From: Candidatus Latescibacterota bacterium
GTDB taxonomy: Bacteria; Latescibacterota; UBA2968; UBA8231
Length of the DNA stretch: 64,000 bases
Direction of reading: 5' to 3'
Assembly: GCA_022819745.1 (NCBI GenBank)
Contig: JAJEGS010000018.1
Coordinates: 84,958 to 148,957 of the forward strand
The number at the start of each line of letters is the position of its first letter. Within the stretch, counting starts at the first letter, position 1. Under the pieces are notes generated by a model that was not told the DNA's origin, made no database searches, and saw only the letters and a list, made by a program, of their open reading frames with translations. The translations under genes and the position numbers were made by a program. Below, piece after piece: positions 35,168 through 43,507 of the stretch.

Positions 35168-36226
35168 ATGGGAAATCGTCCGCAAGTACTCATCGCCTGT
35201 AGCGAGCGGGTGCGCCATGGCTACCTGCCGCCAGAGGAGTTGACGCGCCTAGAGCAGGTTGCCGATTGGGCGTGGTTTGCCTGCGAGGGCGGCAACATTT
35301 ACCAGGCCAGCGAAGACGCCGAGGCCATTGCGCAGTTGGCACAGGAATTGGCTGGAGTAGATGCGCTGGTCGTCTGCCACGGTGCGCCGAGGGTTAATGC
35401 AGCGGTCTTGGAAGCCGCTCCCCGGCTGCGCTTTATCGGCGAACTGGAAGGCGACCGCTTTGCCACGCGCATTGACTTGGACGCGGCGTGGGCGCGGGGC
35501 ATCCGCACGGTCGATACGACGAATGGCTCGTCCTATCCGGTGGCCGAGTGGGCCTTGGCGCTGACGCTGATTGCCATGCGCAATGCCGGTGCGCTCTTCC
35601 GCCGCATCCTCGCTAGGAATACTCAGGACCGGTCCACCATGCAGCCGATGGCCGGGATGCTCACGGGCAAGCGGGTGGGGTTGATCGGCGGTGGCCACAT
35701 GGGGCGGCGGCTGATGAAGCTGTTGCGGCCCTTTGAGGTCGAGTTGTGGGTGTATGATCCGTACTTGCCGCAGGAGTTGTCCGAGGCGTTGGGTTTTGTG
35801 CTCACGTCGCTGGACAATGTGATGTCGCAGTGCGATGCGATTGTCTGCGTCGCACCGCTGACGCCGCAGACCCAAGGCATGATTGGCCAGCGCGAGTTGG
35901 AGCTCATTCCGTCGGGAGCGGTCTTGGTGAACGTGTCGCGCGGGCCGATCTTCGACTCTGCGGCCCTGATCGAGCGCCTCAAGCGCGGCGACATTGCCGC
36001 GGGTTTCGATGTCTTCGACCCGGAGCCGATCCCGGCCGACAGCGAGATTATCGACCTGCCCAACGTGTTTTTGACCCCGCACTTTTCCGGGCGCGTGGGC
36101 GACGAATACCCGCATTTCTTCCGCCTCATGGTCGATGAATTAGAGCGCTTTTTCGCGGGCCATCAGACCTACTTTGACCTGACGCCGCGCGCGCAGGCGA
36201 ATCGGCGCGGGGATCAGCCGGACTAG
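35168..36226 (+). CDS. D-2-hydroxyacid dehydrogenase, NAD-dependent
   Basis: The 352-residue product starts at an ATG with AAGGGAG upstream; an earlier in-frame start would add 12 residues. The Rossmann motif GKRVGLIGGGHMGRRLMKLL lies near residue 175. The catalytic residues are in the usual order: Arg in VNVSRGPIFDSAAL, Glu in FDVFDPEPIP and His in LTPHFSGRVG. It interconverts 2-hydroxy and 2-oxo acids in the cytoplasm. Eight base pairs separate it from the sulfatase at 36235, so the two form an operon. Confidence 0.92.
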   Translation: MGNRPQVLIACSERVRHGYLPPEELTRLEQVADWAWFACEGGNIYQASEDAEAIAQLAQELAGVDALVVCHGAPRVNAAVLEAAPRLRFIGELEGDRFATRIDLDAAWARGIRTVDTTNGSSYPVAEWALALTLIAMRNAGALFRRILARNTQDRSTMQPMAGMLTGKRVGLIGGGHMGRRLMKLLRPFEVELWVYDPYLPQELSEALGFVLTSLDNVMSQCDAIVCVAPLTPQTQGMIGQRELELIPSGAVLVNVSRGPIFDSAALIERLKRGDIAAGFDVFDPEPIPADSEIIDLPNVFLTPHFSGRVGDEYPHFFRLMVDELERFFAGHQTYFDLTPRAQANRRGDQPD

Positions 36227-36234
36227 GAGATTTT

Positions 36235-37680
36235 ATGGGACATCCCAACGTACTCTACATCTTTACCGATCAGCAGCGGGTGGATACGCTGCGCTGCTAT
36301 GGCAACGAGCAGATTGAGACTCCGGCCCTCGACGGGCTGGCCGATGACGGCTTTGTCTTTGAAAACGCCTATGTGAGCCAGCCAGTGTGCAGCCCGGCGC
36401 GGGCCACCATGCTGACCGGGCTGTGGCCGCATACCGCTGGCGTGCCCGCGTGCAATGTGCCGCTGTGCGCCGAGGTGCCGACGTTTGCCGAGTTGCTGCC
36501 GCCGGAATACCAGACGGCTTTTATGGGCAAATGGCACTTGGGGGATGAGATTTTCCCCCAGCACGGGTTTGAAACGTGGGTCGGCAGCGAAGACTCGTAC
36601 CGGCGTTGCTATTCTGAGCAGGAGCGGCTGGACGTGCTTAGCCCGTATCACCATTTCTTGGTCGAGCAGGGGTTTGCGCCCGATGCGGAAAACCTCGGTC
36701 AGCGCGTATTCTCGCGCCACGCCGAGGCGTCCATGCCGGAGGAATATACGAAGGCGGCGTTTTTGGGCGATCAGGCCGCAGAGTACATCCGTCAGAGCGG
36801 CGATGCGCCGTTTGCGCTGTGCGTTAGCTATCTGGAGCCGCATCCGCCGCACACTGGGCCGCTCAACGAGTATTACGACCCGGAGATCCTGCCAACTGGG
36901 CCGAGCTTTAGGCAGCTTCCTCCGGACGACGCGCCCTTGATCGTGCGGCTGATGGCGGCCTTTTACTCAGCTTCGGAAAACTACGGGTTGGACTTGCAGA
37001 CCGAGGCTGGCTGGCGCGGGCTAATGGCCCGCTATTGGGGCAATGTGACGCTGGTGGATCGCTCGGTGGCCAAGATCCTCCAGGCTTTGGACGAGAGCGG
37101 CAAGGCCGACGATACCATTGTGATTTTCACGTCGGATCACGGCGAACTCATGGGCGATCACGGGATTTTGGGCAAGACCCTGATGTACGAGGAGTCGATT
37201 AAGGTGCCGCTGCTGCTGCGTGCGCCTATGTTGGATGCGCCGCCAAGGAGAATCGGCTGCCAGTTCAGTCATATCGACTTGGTGCCTACGCTGATGGACT
37301 TGCTGGGGATAGAAGCGCCGGACCATTTGCAGGGGCAGAGCAGGGTGCCAGTGCTGTGCGGTCGCGACGACTTGGCGGCTAACGACGTGTTTGTCGAGTG
37401 GAGCGGTGCCGACGGCCATCCGCCGGCTTCGATCGGCGAAGCCGAGCCGAACCGCAGCTTGGTCCATCCTCTCCGTACCATTGTCGCAGCCGATGGCTGG
37501 AAGCTCAACCTGTATGGCAAGGGTCAAGGCGAGCTGTACGATCTGAACGCAGACCCGCATGAGTTGGAGAATCTATACCACCGGCGCGAGCAGCGAGCGC
37601 GGGTCGACGAACTGAGGGAGCGGATTCGCGCTTGGCAGGAGCAGACCGGCGACGAGGTGGAACTTCCCTGCTTCGATTGA
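36235..37680 (+). CDS. Formylglycine-dependent sulfatase
   Basis: The 481-residue product has the sulfatase motif CSPARATMLTGLWPHTAG (Cys52, Arg56). It also has VLYIFTDQQRVDTLRCYG for metal binding, FMGKWHLGD, and FTSDHGELMGDHGILGK. The TDQ pattern and overall length fit the choline-sulfatase/arylsulfatase-like family. There is no signal peptide. GGAG precedes the start after the dehydrogenase stop. Likely removes sulfate from glycans or small sulfate esters; substrate not assignable. Confidence 0.92.
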   Translation: MGHPNVLYIFTDQQRVDTLRCYGNEQIETPALDGLADDGFVFENAYVSQPVCSPARATMLTGLWPHTAGVPACNVPLCAEVPTFAELLPPEYQTAFMGKWHLGDEIFPQHGFETWVGSEDSYRRCYSEQERLDVLSPYHHFLVEQGFAPDAENLGQRVFSRHAEASMPEEYTKAAFLGDQAAEYIRQSGDAPFALCVSYLEPHPPHTGPLNEYYDPEILPTGPSFRQLPPDDAPLIVRLMAAFYSASENYGLDLQTEAGWRGLMARYWGNVTLVDRSVAKILQALDESGKADDTIVIFTSDHGELMGDHGILGKTLMYEESIKVPLLLRAPMLDAPPRRIGCQFSHIDLVPTLMDLLGIEAPDHLQGQSRVPVLCGRDDLAANDVFVEWSGADGHPPASIGEAEPNRSLVHPLRTIVAADGWKLNLYGKGQGELYDLNADPHELENLYHRREQRARVDELRERIRAWQEQTGDEVELPCFD

Positions 37681-37697
37681 GTAAAATGGATTTGGGG

Positions 37698-38186
37698 TTA
37701 GCTACAACCGGCGTGCAAGCGCTGCAACGTGTCTTTGAATGCTTCCATTTCGCCGTGGAATTTTTCCCAGACATCCTCCATCTCCGCGGCCAATCCGCGG
37801 CACAACCCCCAGCGCAATTGAGTGCCGTATATATTCCTAAAAAGATGGCGGAAGCGCAGATAGGGTCGTAGCGCGTCTGCGAGGTCTGAGCTGAGGACGG
37901 CGGGGCGCACTGATTCGATTTCGCTCGTCATCCGGTCTAAGAGTTGCACGTGCCAATTAGCACCAGCGGGCAACTCGCCATCGAATGTGGTGGCGATGCG
38001 CTCCATTATCTGCTCGATGCCGGTGTAGAAGTCGTGCAGGATGCTACCTATGCCGCGCAGTTCTAGCGTAGTGGGCGATCCGTCGAGTTGTTTCAAGGTT
38101 TCTCGACCTTCCGCGACTACGGCGGCGACCTGCGCCAACTCGCGGTCAATGTCCGCTTTGAGCAGTAGGAATCTCTGTGCGCTCAT
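37698..38186 (-). CDS. HepT-like protein with altered RX4HXY motif
   Basis: The 162-residue helical protein pairs with the nucleotidyltransferase gene upstream. HepT toxins carry R-x4-H-x-Y in the RNase site; here the corresponding sequence is R113-HLFR-N118-I-Y120, so the His is Asn while Arg and Tyr remain. This may abolish RNase activity, or mark a subfamily in which only the Tyr (the known AMPylation target) matters. The ATG at 38186 gives a 41 bp overlap with the partner gene. Confidence 0.72.
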   Translation of the reverse strand: MSAQRFLLLKADIDRELAQVAAVVAEGRETLKQLDGSPTTLELRGIGSILHDFYTGIEQIMERIATTFDGELPAGANWHVQLLDRMTSEIESVRPAVLSSDLADALRPYLRFRHLFRNIYGTQLRWGLCRGLAAEMEDVWEKFHGEMEAFKDTLQRLHAGCS

Positions 38187-38538
38187 ACAGCAGTACTCCC
38201 TCGTTGGCCACGCACTTGACCATGGCCGGCGTCGCCGACTCAAGTAGAATCAAATCAACCTCGCGGATTGCCCGGTCGGCAATGTCTGCTAGCACCGCAA
38301 AGTAGCGTTCCGGTGCTAGGCCAGCGACGACCAAGTCAATGTCGGAACGCGGATGGAAGCCGCTCCCTCTGGCCAGCGAGCCGATCAGGTACACGCGCTC
38401 GGCCCCGTATTGCTCGACGAGCGCTTTGGCGCAGACCTGCGCCTGCTCCCGCGCTTGTCGTGCGGCTTGGTCGAGCGCTTGCCGCTCTTGGCGCAGACGC
38501 TTTTGCCAAGCCTCGATGTACGACCTGTAGGTGTCCAT
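38146..38538 (-). CDS. MntA-like minimal nucleotidyltransferase (HepT antitoxin)
   Basis: The 130-residue protein has an N-terminal helix (AWQKRLRQERQALDQ) and the minimal nucleotidyltransferase signature GSLARGSGFHPRSDID (residues 53-68), with a third acid at VDLIL (Asp95). In studied pairs, MntA AMPylates HepT on the Tyr of its RX4HXY motif. It precedes and overlaps the HepT-like gene, the standard order. It appears intact. Confidence 0.85.
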   Translation of the reverse strand: MDTYRSYIEAWQKRLRQERQALDQAARQAREQAQVCAKALVEQYGAERVYLIGSLARGSGFHPRSDIDLVVAGLAPERYFAVLADIADRAIREVDLILLESATPAMVKCVANEGVLLYERTEIPTAQSGH

Positions 38539-38655
38539 AAACGGAAGTATAACGGAAGAGGGAACTAGAAGCTACCGCACACGCGGCGATGAGGTGGAAC
38601 TGCCCTAATTATCCAACCACCGCGCATGAGACCATACCTAACGAGGTACATGGTC

Positions 38656-39521
38656 TCAAAGGACCGGCAACTCAGCGCTTGCGGGTTTGGATAGCACCTC
38701 GTAGCCGCGATCGGTGACGAGCACGTCTTCTTCAAGCATACAGAAAGCGTCGGCGGTGAAGAGTCCGGGTTCGATGGTGAAGACCATTCCCTCTGCTAAA
38801 ATCACCTCGTTTTCAAAGGCGATAAAGGGCGGTTCGATAATCTCCAGCCCCATCGCATGGCCGATACCTTTGACCGTTGCGGCATAGTCGGCATGGCCCG
38901 AGGCGCTCATAGGTGTTCGCCCGCGAGCAGGCGACAGAGCTCCCGCTCGCTCATCCCCGGTTTGACCTCCTCGAAGAGGACCTGATACGCTGCATCAGTG
39001 ATGGCCACTGCCTCGCGGATGCGTTCCACTTCGGCGCTCGATTTCCGGGCGCGCAACTGCCAACATAGGGCGGACGCATCGACAAAATCAACGTTGGGCA
39101 GGTTTTGCCGCAACTGGTCGAAATCTTCGCAAGGCATCCTGAGCGCGACTATCCCGCCGAGTTCGGTGCCAATGCGGCCTTCTTCCAGCCCGAGTTCGCG
39201 CACGGCGTCGGCAATGGCATCGACACCCTGGAAAATATGTTCTAATGGGAAGGTTCGGATGCTTTTCATCCAGGAATCTTCCTCGCACATACAGGCTTCT
39301 TGCGGGGGCACAATAAGCAGCGGTTCGCCCTCCAGCGGCAGCAGGGCGAACATGGCCGTGTACTGGTGCATCCAGCGATGGGTCACATGGCCCGTAAAGT
39401 AGCGGTGATTGGCCTCGGTGGTGACCAGCACAGCGTCGATACCGCGCTCCGCCATTAACCCCCTGAGCTTGCTCAGCCGCTGTTGGTATTCTTTGGGGCT
39501 GAAATCGACATAATCATTCAC
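38656..39521 (-). pseudogene. M24 (Xaa-Pro dipeptidase/creatinase-like) gene with internal deletion and frameshift
   Basis: The first frame (39521-38907, 204 aa) encodes the creatinase-type N-terminal domain (LRGLMAERGIDAVLVTTEAN, VDFVDASALCWQLRARKSS). The second frame (38910-38656, 84 aa) encodes only the end of the catalytic domain (GIGHAMGLEIIEPPF, FTIEPGLF, MLEEDVLVTDRGYEV). The two overlap by 4 bp (ATGA). About 100 residues between them are missing, including the two Asp metal ligands, while the His and Glu ligands remain. A functional peptidase cannot result unless the halves have another role. Confidence 0.75.
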
Positions 39522-39603
39522 TAATGATTCTACTCCTACTTAAATTTGGTGAATCACTGAGCGGTGGCGCTGCCGGCGCTATGATTCCGGACCTTACGCT
39601 AGC

Positions 39604-40686
39604 CTAAGAAGACCGAGGGAAAAGCGTCCCTTCTAGCGCCTCTGCGTAGGTTTGCGACCGTCCGGAATGGTCGCCGCCGAGCCAGCGATAGGCCCTCGGA
39701 TAGAGCGCGAGCGAGCGGTCGGCGAGCGGCAGGTCGAGTGGCACATTGCCCCACAGTGCCGAGTACTTGGCGGCGATGGCCGCTTCGAGCGATTGGCGCA
39801 GGTCGTGGCCGGAGATGTACAGCTCGCCGCCGTTTTCTACGACATCTAAAAACGACAGTACCGAAGTGCCCATATAAGAGAAGCGGGGGTATTCGAGTGG
39901 GGTGTAGGGGCGGTCAATCTTTATGCGGGCACCCTGAGCGTCGCGGCCTTGGAAAATCTCGGGCGGTCCCCAGTCCCAGCGCACGAGCGCGTCGTCAGTC
40001 CACACGTTCACGCCACGGCTGGGCGTCGGTTGGCCAAAAACCGGGCAGACGAGGCCGTTGCTGAGTGAAAATTGTCCGTTGATTATCAGCCCCTCATCGT
40101 CGTCGCGCGCGAGGGCCTCCGGCGGCGTGCCCCAGGCGGTGACTTGGGTCACCTCGGCTTGGGTGAAAAGCCGCAGCACGGCGATGTGCTGGCAGCCCCC
40201 GCCGGAAATTTCGCCGCCCCAGCCGTGGACGCTGGCCCCGCGCAAGGGACCGTACTCGCCGGCGCGCAGCCAACCGGCCGCTTCTTGCACCTCTCCCATG
40301 GCCCGTTGCAGGTTGCCGCCGGCAAAGACCACGCCGCGCGCTTCGCATTCCTCGACCATGGCATCGACATCCGACAAGCGGGCCTCAATGGGTTTATCGG
40401 TGGAGATGCCCTTGACGCCAGCTTGGGCCGCGGCGATGACGGCCTCTTTGATGTACTTGCCGGGCAGCACGACTACGGCAATGTCAGGGACGACGTGCCG
40501 GAAGAGGTCTTGTGCGTCTTGGTAGAGTGCGCGGACGCCGAAGCGCTCGCCGACGGCTTGGCGGCGCTCGGGGTTGTATTCGGCGATGGCGACTAGCTCG
40601 GTGTTGGGCAGGGTTTGATAGACTTCGGCGTAGTGCTGGCCGAGGCGGCCGCAGCCGATAATGGCGACCGTGTATTTTTCGTCCAT
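39604..40686 (-). CDS. Gfo/Idh/MocA-family oxidoreductase
   Basis: The 360-residue product starts at an ATG with AAAAGGAG upstream. The N-terminal Rossmann motif is VAIIGCGRLGQHYAEVY. A DKP motif (ISTDKPIEA) replaces the common EKP; its Lys is the expected catalytic residue. The C-terminal half is the beta-sheet substrate domain. The family oxidises or reduces sugars and inositols with NAD(P). It is the last gene of the four-gene minus-strand operon 44764-39604. Confidence 0.9.
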   Translation of the reverse strand: MDEKYTVAIIGCGRLGQHYAEVYQTLPNTELVAIAEYNPERRQAVGERFGVRALYQDAQDLFRHVVPDIAVVVLPGKYIKEAVIAAAQAGVKGISTDKPIEARLSDVDAMVEECEARGVVFAGGNLQRAMGEVQEAAGWLRAGEYGPLRGASVHGWGGEISGGGCQHIAVLRLFTQAEVTQVTAWGTPPEALARDDDEGLIINGQFSLSNGLVCPVFGQPTPSRGVNVWTDDALVRWDWGPPEIFQGRDAQGARIKIDRPYTPLEYPRFSYMGTSVLSFLDVVENGGELYISGHDLRQSLEAAIAAKYSALWGNVPLDLPLADRSLALYPRAYRWLGGDHSGRSQTYAEALEGTLFPRSS

Positions 40687-40700
40687 GAGAGAAGCTCCTT

Positions 40701-42389
40701 TTAGGTTGGCGCTCCCGCGCGGTAAGTTGCTGCGACCCAAGCGGCGCTTTGGGCGACAGGGGATAAATACACCTCGGCGATGGTGCCTTGGAAGCGGGCG
40801 CTGCCGCCGGCGATATGGCCGATGGTTACGGGGATGTCTGTCTGTTGCAACGGACGACCACAGGCCGGGCGCGAGGCTGTGATTACGCCGTCAATGTAGA
40901 GTTGGATGCGCGCGCCGTCGTACACCCCGGCGAGGTGATGGACGCCGGGGGCTAGGGTTTGGTGAGTGGCAATGCTGACTGCGCCGCCGGTGGTGTTGAC
41001 GATGAAGCTGGGGCCGGGCACGGCTGCGCAGAGTCCGCCGTTGTGGCCTACATCGCCGTAGCGCAGGGAGAACGCGCCGTCTGCGCCGAGGGTGTCGTAG
41101 CGTTGTACGCGGCCGTGGGCGTGGCTGCCGTCGCGGTCGCCGCGCCAGGGGGCGGTGTAGAAATAGCGTCCGTCGAATGCGCCGGCGTTGTACGCGGTGG
41201 TGTGTAGGCCGTCGGTATAGCTGGCGTCGTGCGTGTCCCAAGCGGCTGGGTCGTCGAATGGCGCGGCCGTGTCGTAGCGCAGCCAAGCGCCGTGGAAGAC
41301 GCTCTCGCCGGGTGCGGCGGCGCGGGTGAAGGGCACGTAGTACAGGTAGCGCCCGTCGAAGAAGCCGCCGTCGAAGCCGCTGTTCTCCACGGGAACGTGG
41401 GTGTCCCAGCTTTGTGGATCGGCAAATGGCGCGGCCGTGTCGTAGCGCAGCATTGTGCTGTTGCCGTAAGAGCAAAAATAGATGTGCTGCCCGTCGAACA
41501 CGGCACCGACGTTCATCTGCATCCCCAAGGGGCGGGCGTCGTACAGGTCCCAGCTTTGTGGGTCGGCGAAATCCCCAGCGACTGCGTAGCGAAGGACGTG
41601 GCCGCTGCTGAGCGGCGCGAAGTAGATGTGGCGTCCGTCGAATGCAGCACCGTCGAAACAGGCCGCCTCCGGGTGGAGTTGTTGGGCGTTGAAGACGGCG
41701 TAGCTCGCGGGGTCCTTTAGGGGAGCGCGTGTGTCGTAGCGGAGGATGTGGCCGCTGTTCTCGTCGTCCAAACCGCCCGTTGATGCGCGGGTATAGCCCG
41801 GGCAGAAGTAGAGGTACTGTCCGTCAAAGGCGAGGCCCTGTCCCGAGTGGGGGAGTTGGGCGTCGTGGGCGGCCCAAGCGTCCGGGTCTTTGAAGTCGGC
41901 TTGAGTATCGTAGCGCAAGAGCCGCGAGTGGTGGACGGTGCCGTCGTCGCGGGGATTGAAGTACACGTAGCGTCCGTCAAAGGCTCCGCCGTAGAAGCCC
42001 GAAGTGTGCAGGCCGTCGGTGTAGCTGGCGTCGTAGGCGGCCCAAGCGTCCGGGTCTTTAAAGTCGGCTTGAGTGTCGAGGCGGAGGACGCGGCCGTGGA
42101 CGGACGTGCGCTCATTCTGGTCGCGGATGGGGCAGAAGTATGTGTAGCGCCCGTCGAATACTGCGCCGAAGTAGCCTTGGGTCACTAAGCCGTCGGTGTG
42201 GCCGGCATCATAGGCGGCGAAGGCGTCGAGTGCGGCGCGGGGCTGCCACTGCGAGACGAGCGGCTGCATGGCTTCGGCGCGGACGGAGGGGCTTTCGACC
42301 CAAGCGGCGACCGTCAGCGTTTTGTCGAGGGAAAAGTCGAGCGCGAAGGAAGCGTTGGAGCGGGTGCGGTATTCGGGGGTTGCGGACAT
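40701..42389 (-). CDS. Seven-repeat propeller inserted in a LamG-like lectin domain
   Basis: The 562-residue protein starts and ends with halves of a concanavalin/LamG fold. The N-terminus has FALDFSLDKTLTVAAWV and PLVSQW; the C-terminus has HHLAGVYDGARIQLYIDG, VTIGHIAGGSARFQGTIAEV and TYRAGAP. Between them (about residues 48-440) are seven repeats built on [AVF]FDG[RQ][YH]-Y and LRYDT-A-F-DP-AW-YDA, most simply a seven-bladed propeller. There is no signal peptide. It lies between enolase-superfamily genes and a Gfo/Idh/MocA gene with 14-15 bp gaps, so a role in the same glycan or sugar-acid pathway is likely, perhaps as a binding protein. Confidence 0.7.
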   Translation of the reverse strand: MSATPEYRTRSNASFALDFSLDKTLTVAAWVESPSVRAEAMQPLVSQWQPRAALDAFAAYDAGHTDGLVTQGYFGAVFDGRYTYFCPIRDQNERTSVHGRVLRLDTQADFKDPDAWAAYDASYTDGLHTSGFYGGAFDGRYVYFNPRDDGTVHHSRLLRYDTQADFKDPDAWAAHDAQLPHSGQGLAFDGQYLYFCPGYTRASTGGLDDENSGHILRYDTRAPLKDPASYAVFNAQQLHPEAACFDGAAFDGRHIYFAPLSSGHVLRYAVAGDFADPQSWDLYDARPLGMQMNVGAVFDGQHIYFCSYGNSTMLRYDTAAPFADPQSWDTHVPVENSGFDGGFFDGRYLYYVPFTRAAAPGESVFHGAWLRYDTAAPFDDPAAWDTHDASYTDGLHTTAYNAGAFDGRYFYTAPWRGDRDGSHAHGRVQRYDTLGADGAFSLRYGDVGHNGGLCAAVPGPSFIVNTTGGAVSIATHQTLAPGVHHLAGVYDGARIQLYIDGVITASRPACGRPLQQTDIPVTIGHIAGGSARFQGTIAEVYLSPVAQSAAWVAATYRAGAPT

Positions 42390-42404
42390 GGCGTTGTAAG
42401 AGTC

Positions 42405-43496
42405 CTAAGGGAAAATGTGGCGTTCCACTAGGTAGCGTTCGACGCCGTCGCGGTCGAGGGTGTAGCCCAAGCCCGGGCGGTCGGAGACTAGGAAGCTGCC
42501 CTCTTCGAGGACGAATTCCTCGTTGACCAAGGAGTGCTGCCAGGCGATGGGGCCGACCATGTCGTAGGGCTGGGTCAAATGGGGCATGCAGGCGGCCACG
42601 TGTAGGCCCATAGCGGCACCTGGACCATAAGCCACGGTTTGCGACCAGCCGCCTAGTCCCAGCGCGTGCGCGAAGTGCGAGCGGTGCAAGGTTTCAAAGT
42701 GGCTGGCTCCGCCGACGATGACGTAGTCGAGGGCCTCGGCCTGAAAGCGGTGCAACATATCGGCCGCGTCGCCGACGTGGTCGCCAATGGGCAGGTCGAT
42801 GGTATGGCGCAGGCGGCGCCATTCGGAAAACGTGCCGGCGCTTGCGCCTTTGGCAATGGGGCTTTCGAGCGAGTCCATGCGATGGCCCTGTAGGCGGCGG
42901 GCCAATTCTTGAGCCACCCAGACTTCTTCCAAGCGCCAGCGGATATCTGGACGCACCACCATGTCGGGGATCACGCGGTGGATGGCCTCAACCCGGTCGG
43001 TGACGTAGCGGATGCGCTCTTCGGGGGTTTTCTCGCGGCTGGTGATGCACTTCATCTTGTACGCGCGGAAGCCCTGCTCCCATCCCCATTGGGCGTCCTC
43101 TGCGGTGTGTTCGGGCGTTTTGTATCCGGTGCATTGGGTGACCGGGATGCGGTCGCGCAAGCGTCCACCTAGTAATTGCCAGATAGGCACGCCCAAGGCT
43201 TGGCCGCGCAAGTCGAGTACGGCCTGTTCAAAAGCACTCTGCATGGGGCCGTTGCCCTGCGCCAAGTTGACTTGGAGGACGTCCTGTCCCAGCCAAGTCT
43301 CAAACTGCTGGCGCATAGTGTCCAAGGCGGTAAAGCGCCCGATTAGCGTCAGGCCGGTCAAGCCCTGATCGGTCTCGACTTCGGCGACGCCGTGCTCGGT
43401 GCGCTGGTGCAAGGGCTGGCCGTACACGTCGTCCGACCACCACCAGTGGCGCTCGGGCACGTTGACGATGTGGAGAATGATGCGAGTGATTTTCAC
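42405..43496 (-). CDS. Mandelate racemase/enolase-superfamily enzyme (sugar-acid dehydratase-like)
   Basis: The 363-residue product starts at a GTG with AGAGGAGG five bases ahead; a TTG at 43517 lies inside the previous gene. Visible active-site elements are K147-M-K149 (second-strand K-x-K), Asp184 in VVRPDIRW, Glu211 in SLESPI and GDHVGDAAD further on. The K-x-K pattern suggests alpha-proton abstraction followed by dehydration or epimerisation. It follows another enolase-superfamily gene by 11 bp in the same operon. The two are only distantly similar, so they probably act on different substrates. Confidence 0.9.
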   Translation of the reverse strand: MKITRIILHIVNVPERHWWWSDDVYGQPLHQRTEHGVAEVETDQGLTGLTLIGRFTALDTMRQQFETWLGQDVLQVNLAQGNGPMQSAFEQAVLDLRGQALGVPIWQLLGGRLRDRIPVTQCTGYKTPEHTAEDAQWGWEQGFRAYKMKCITSREKTPEERIRYVTDRVEAIHRVIPDMVVRPDIRWRLEEVWVAQELARRLQGHRMDSLESPIAKGASAGTFSEWRRLRHTIDLPIGDHVGDAADMLHRFQAEALDYVIVGGASHFETLHRSHFAHALGLGGWSQTVAYGPGAAMGLHVAACMPHLTQPYDMVGPIAWQHSLVNEEFVLEEGSFLVSDRPGLGYTLDRDGVERYLVERHIFP

Positions 43497-43507
43497 GGGA
43501 GCCTCCT

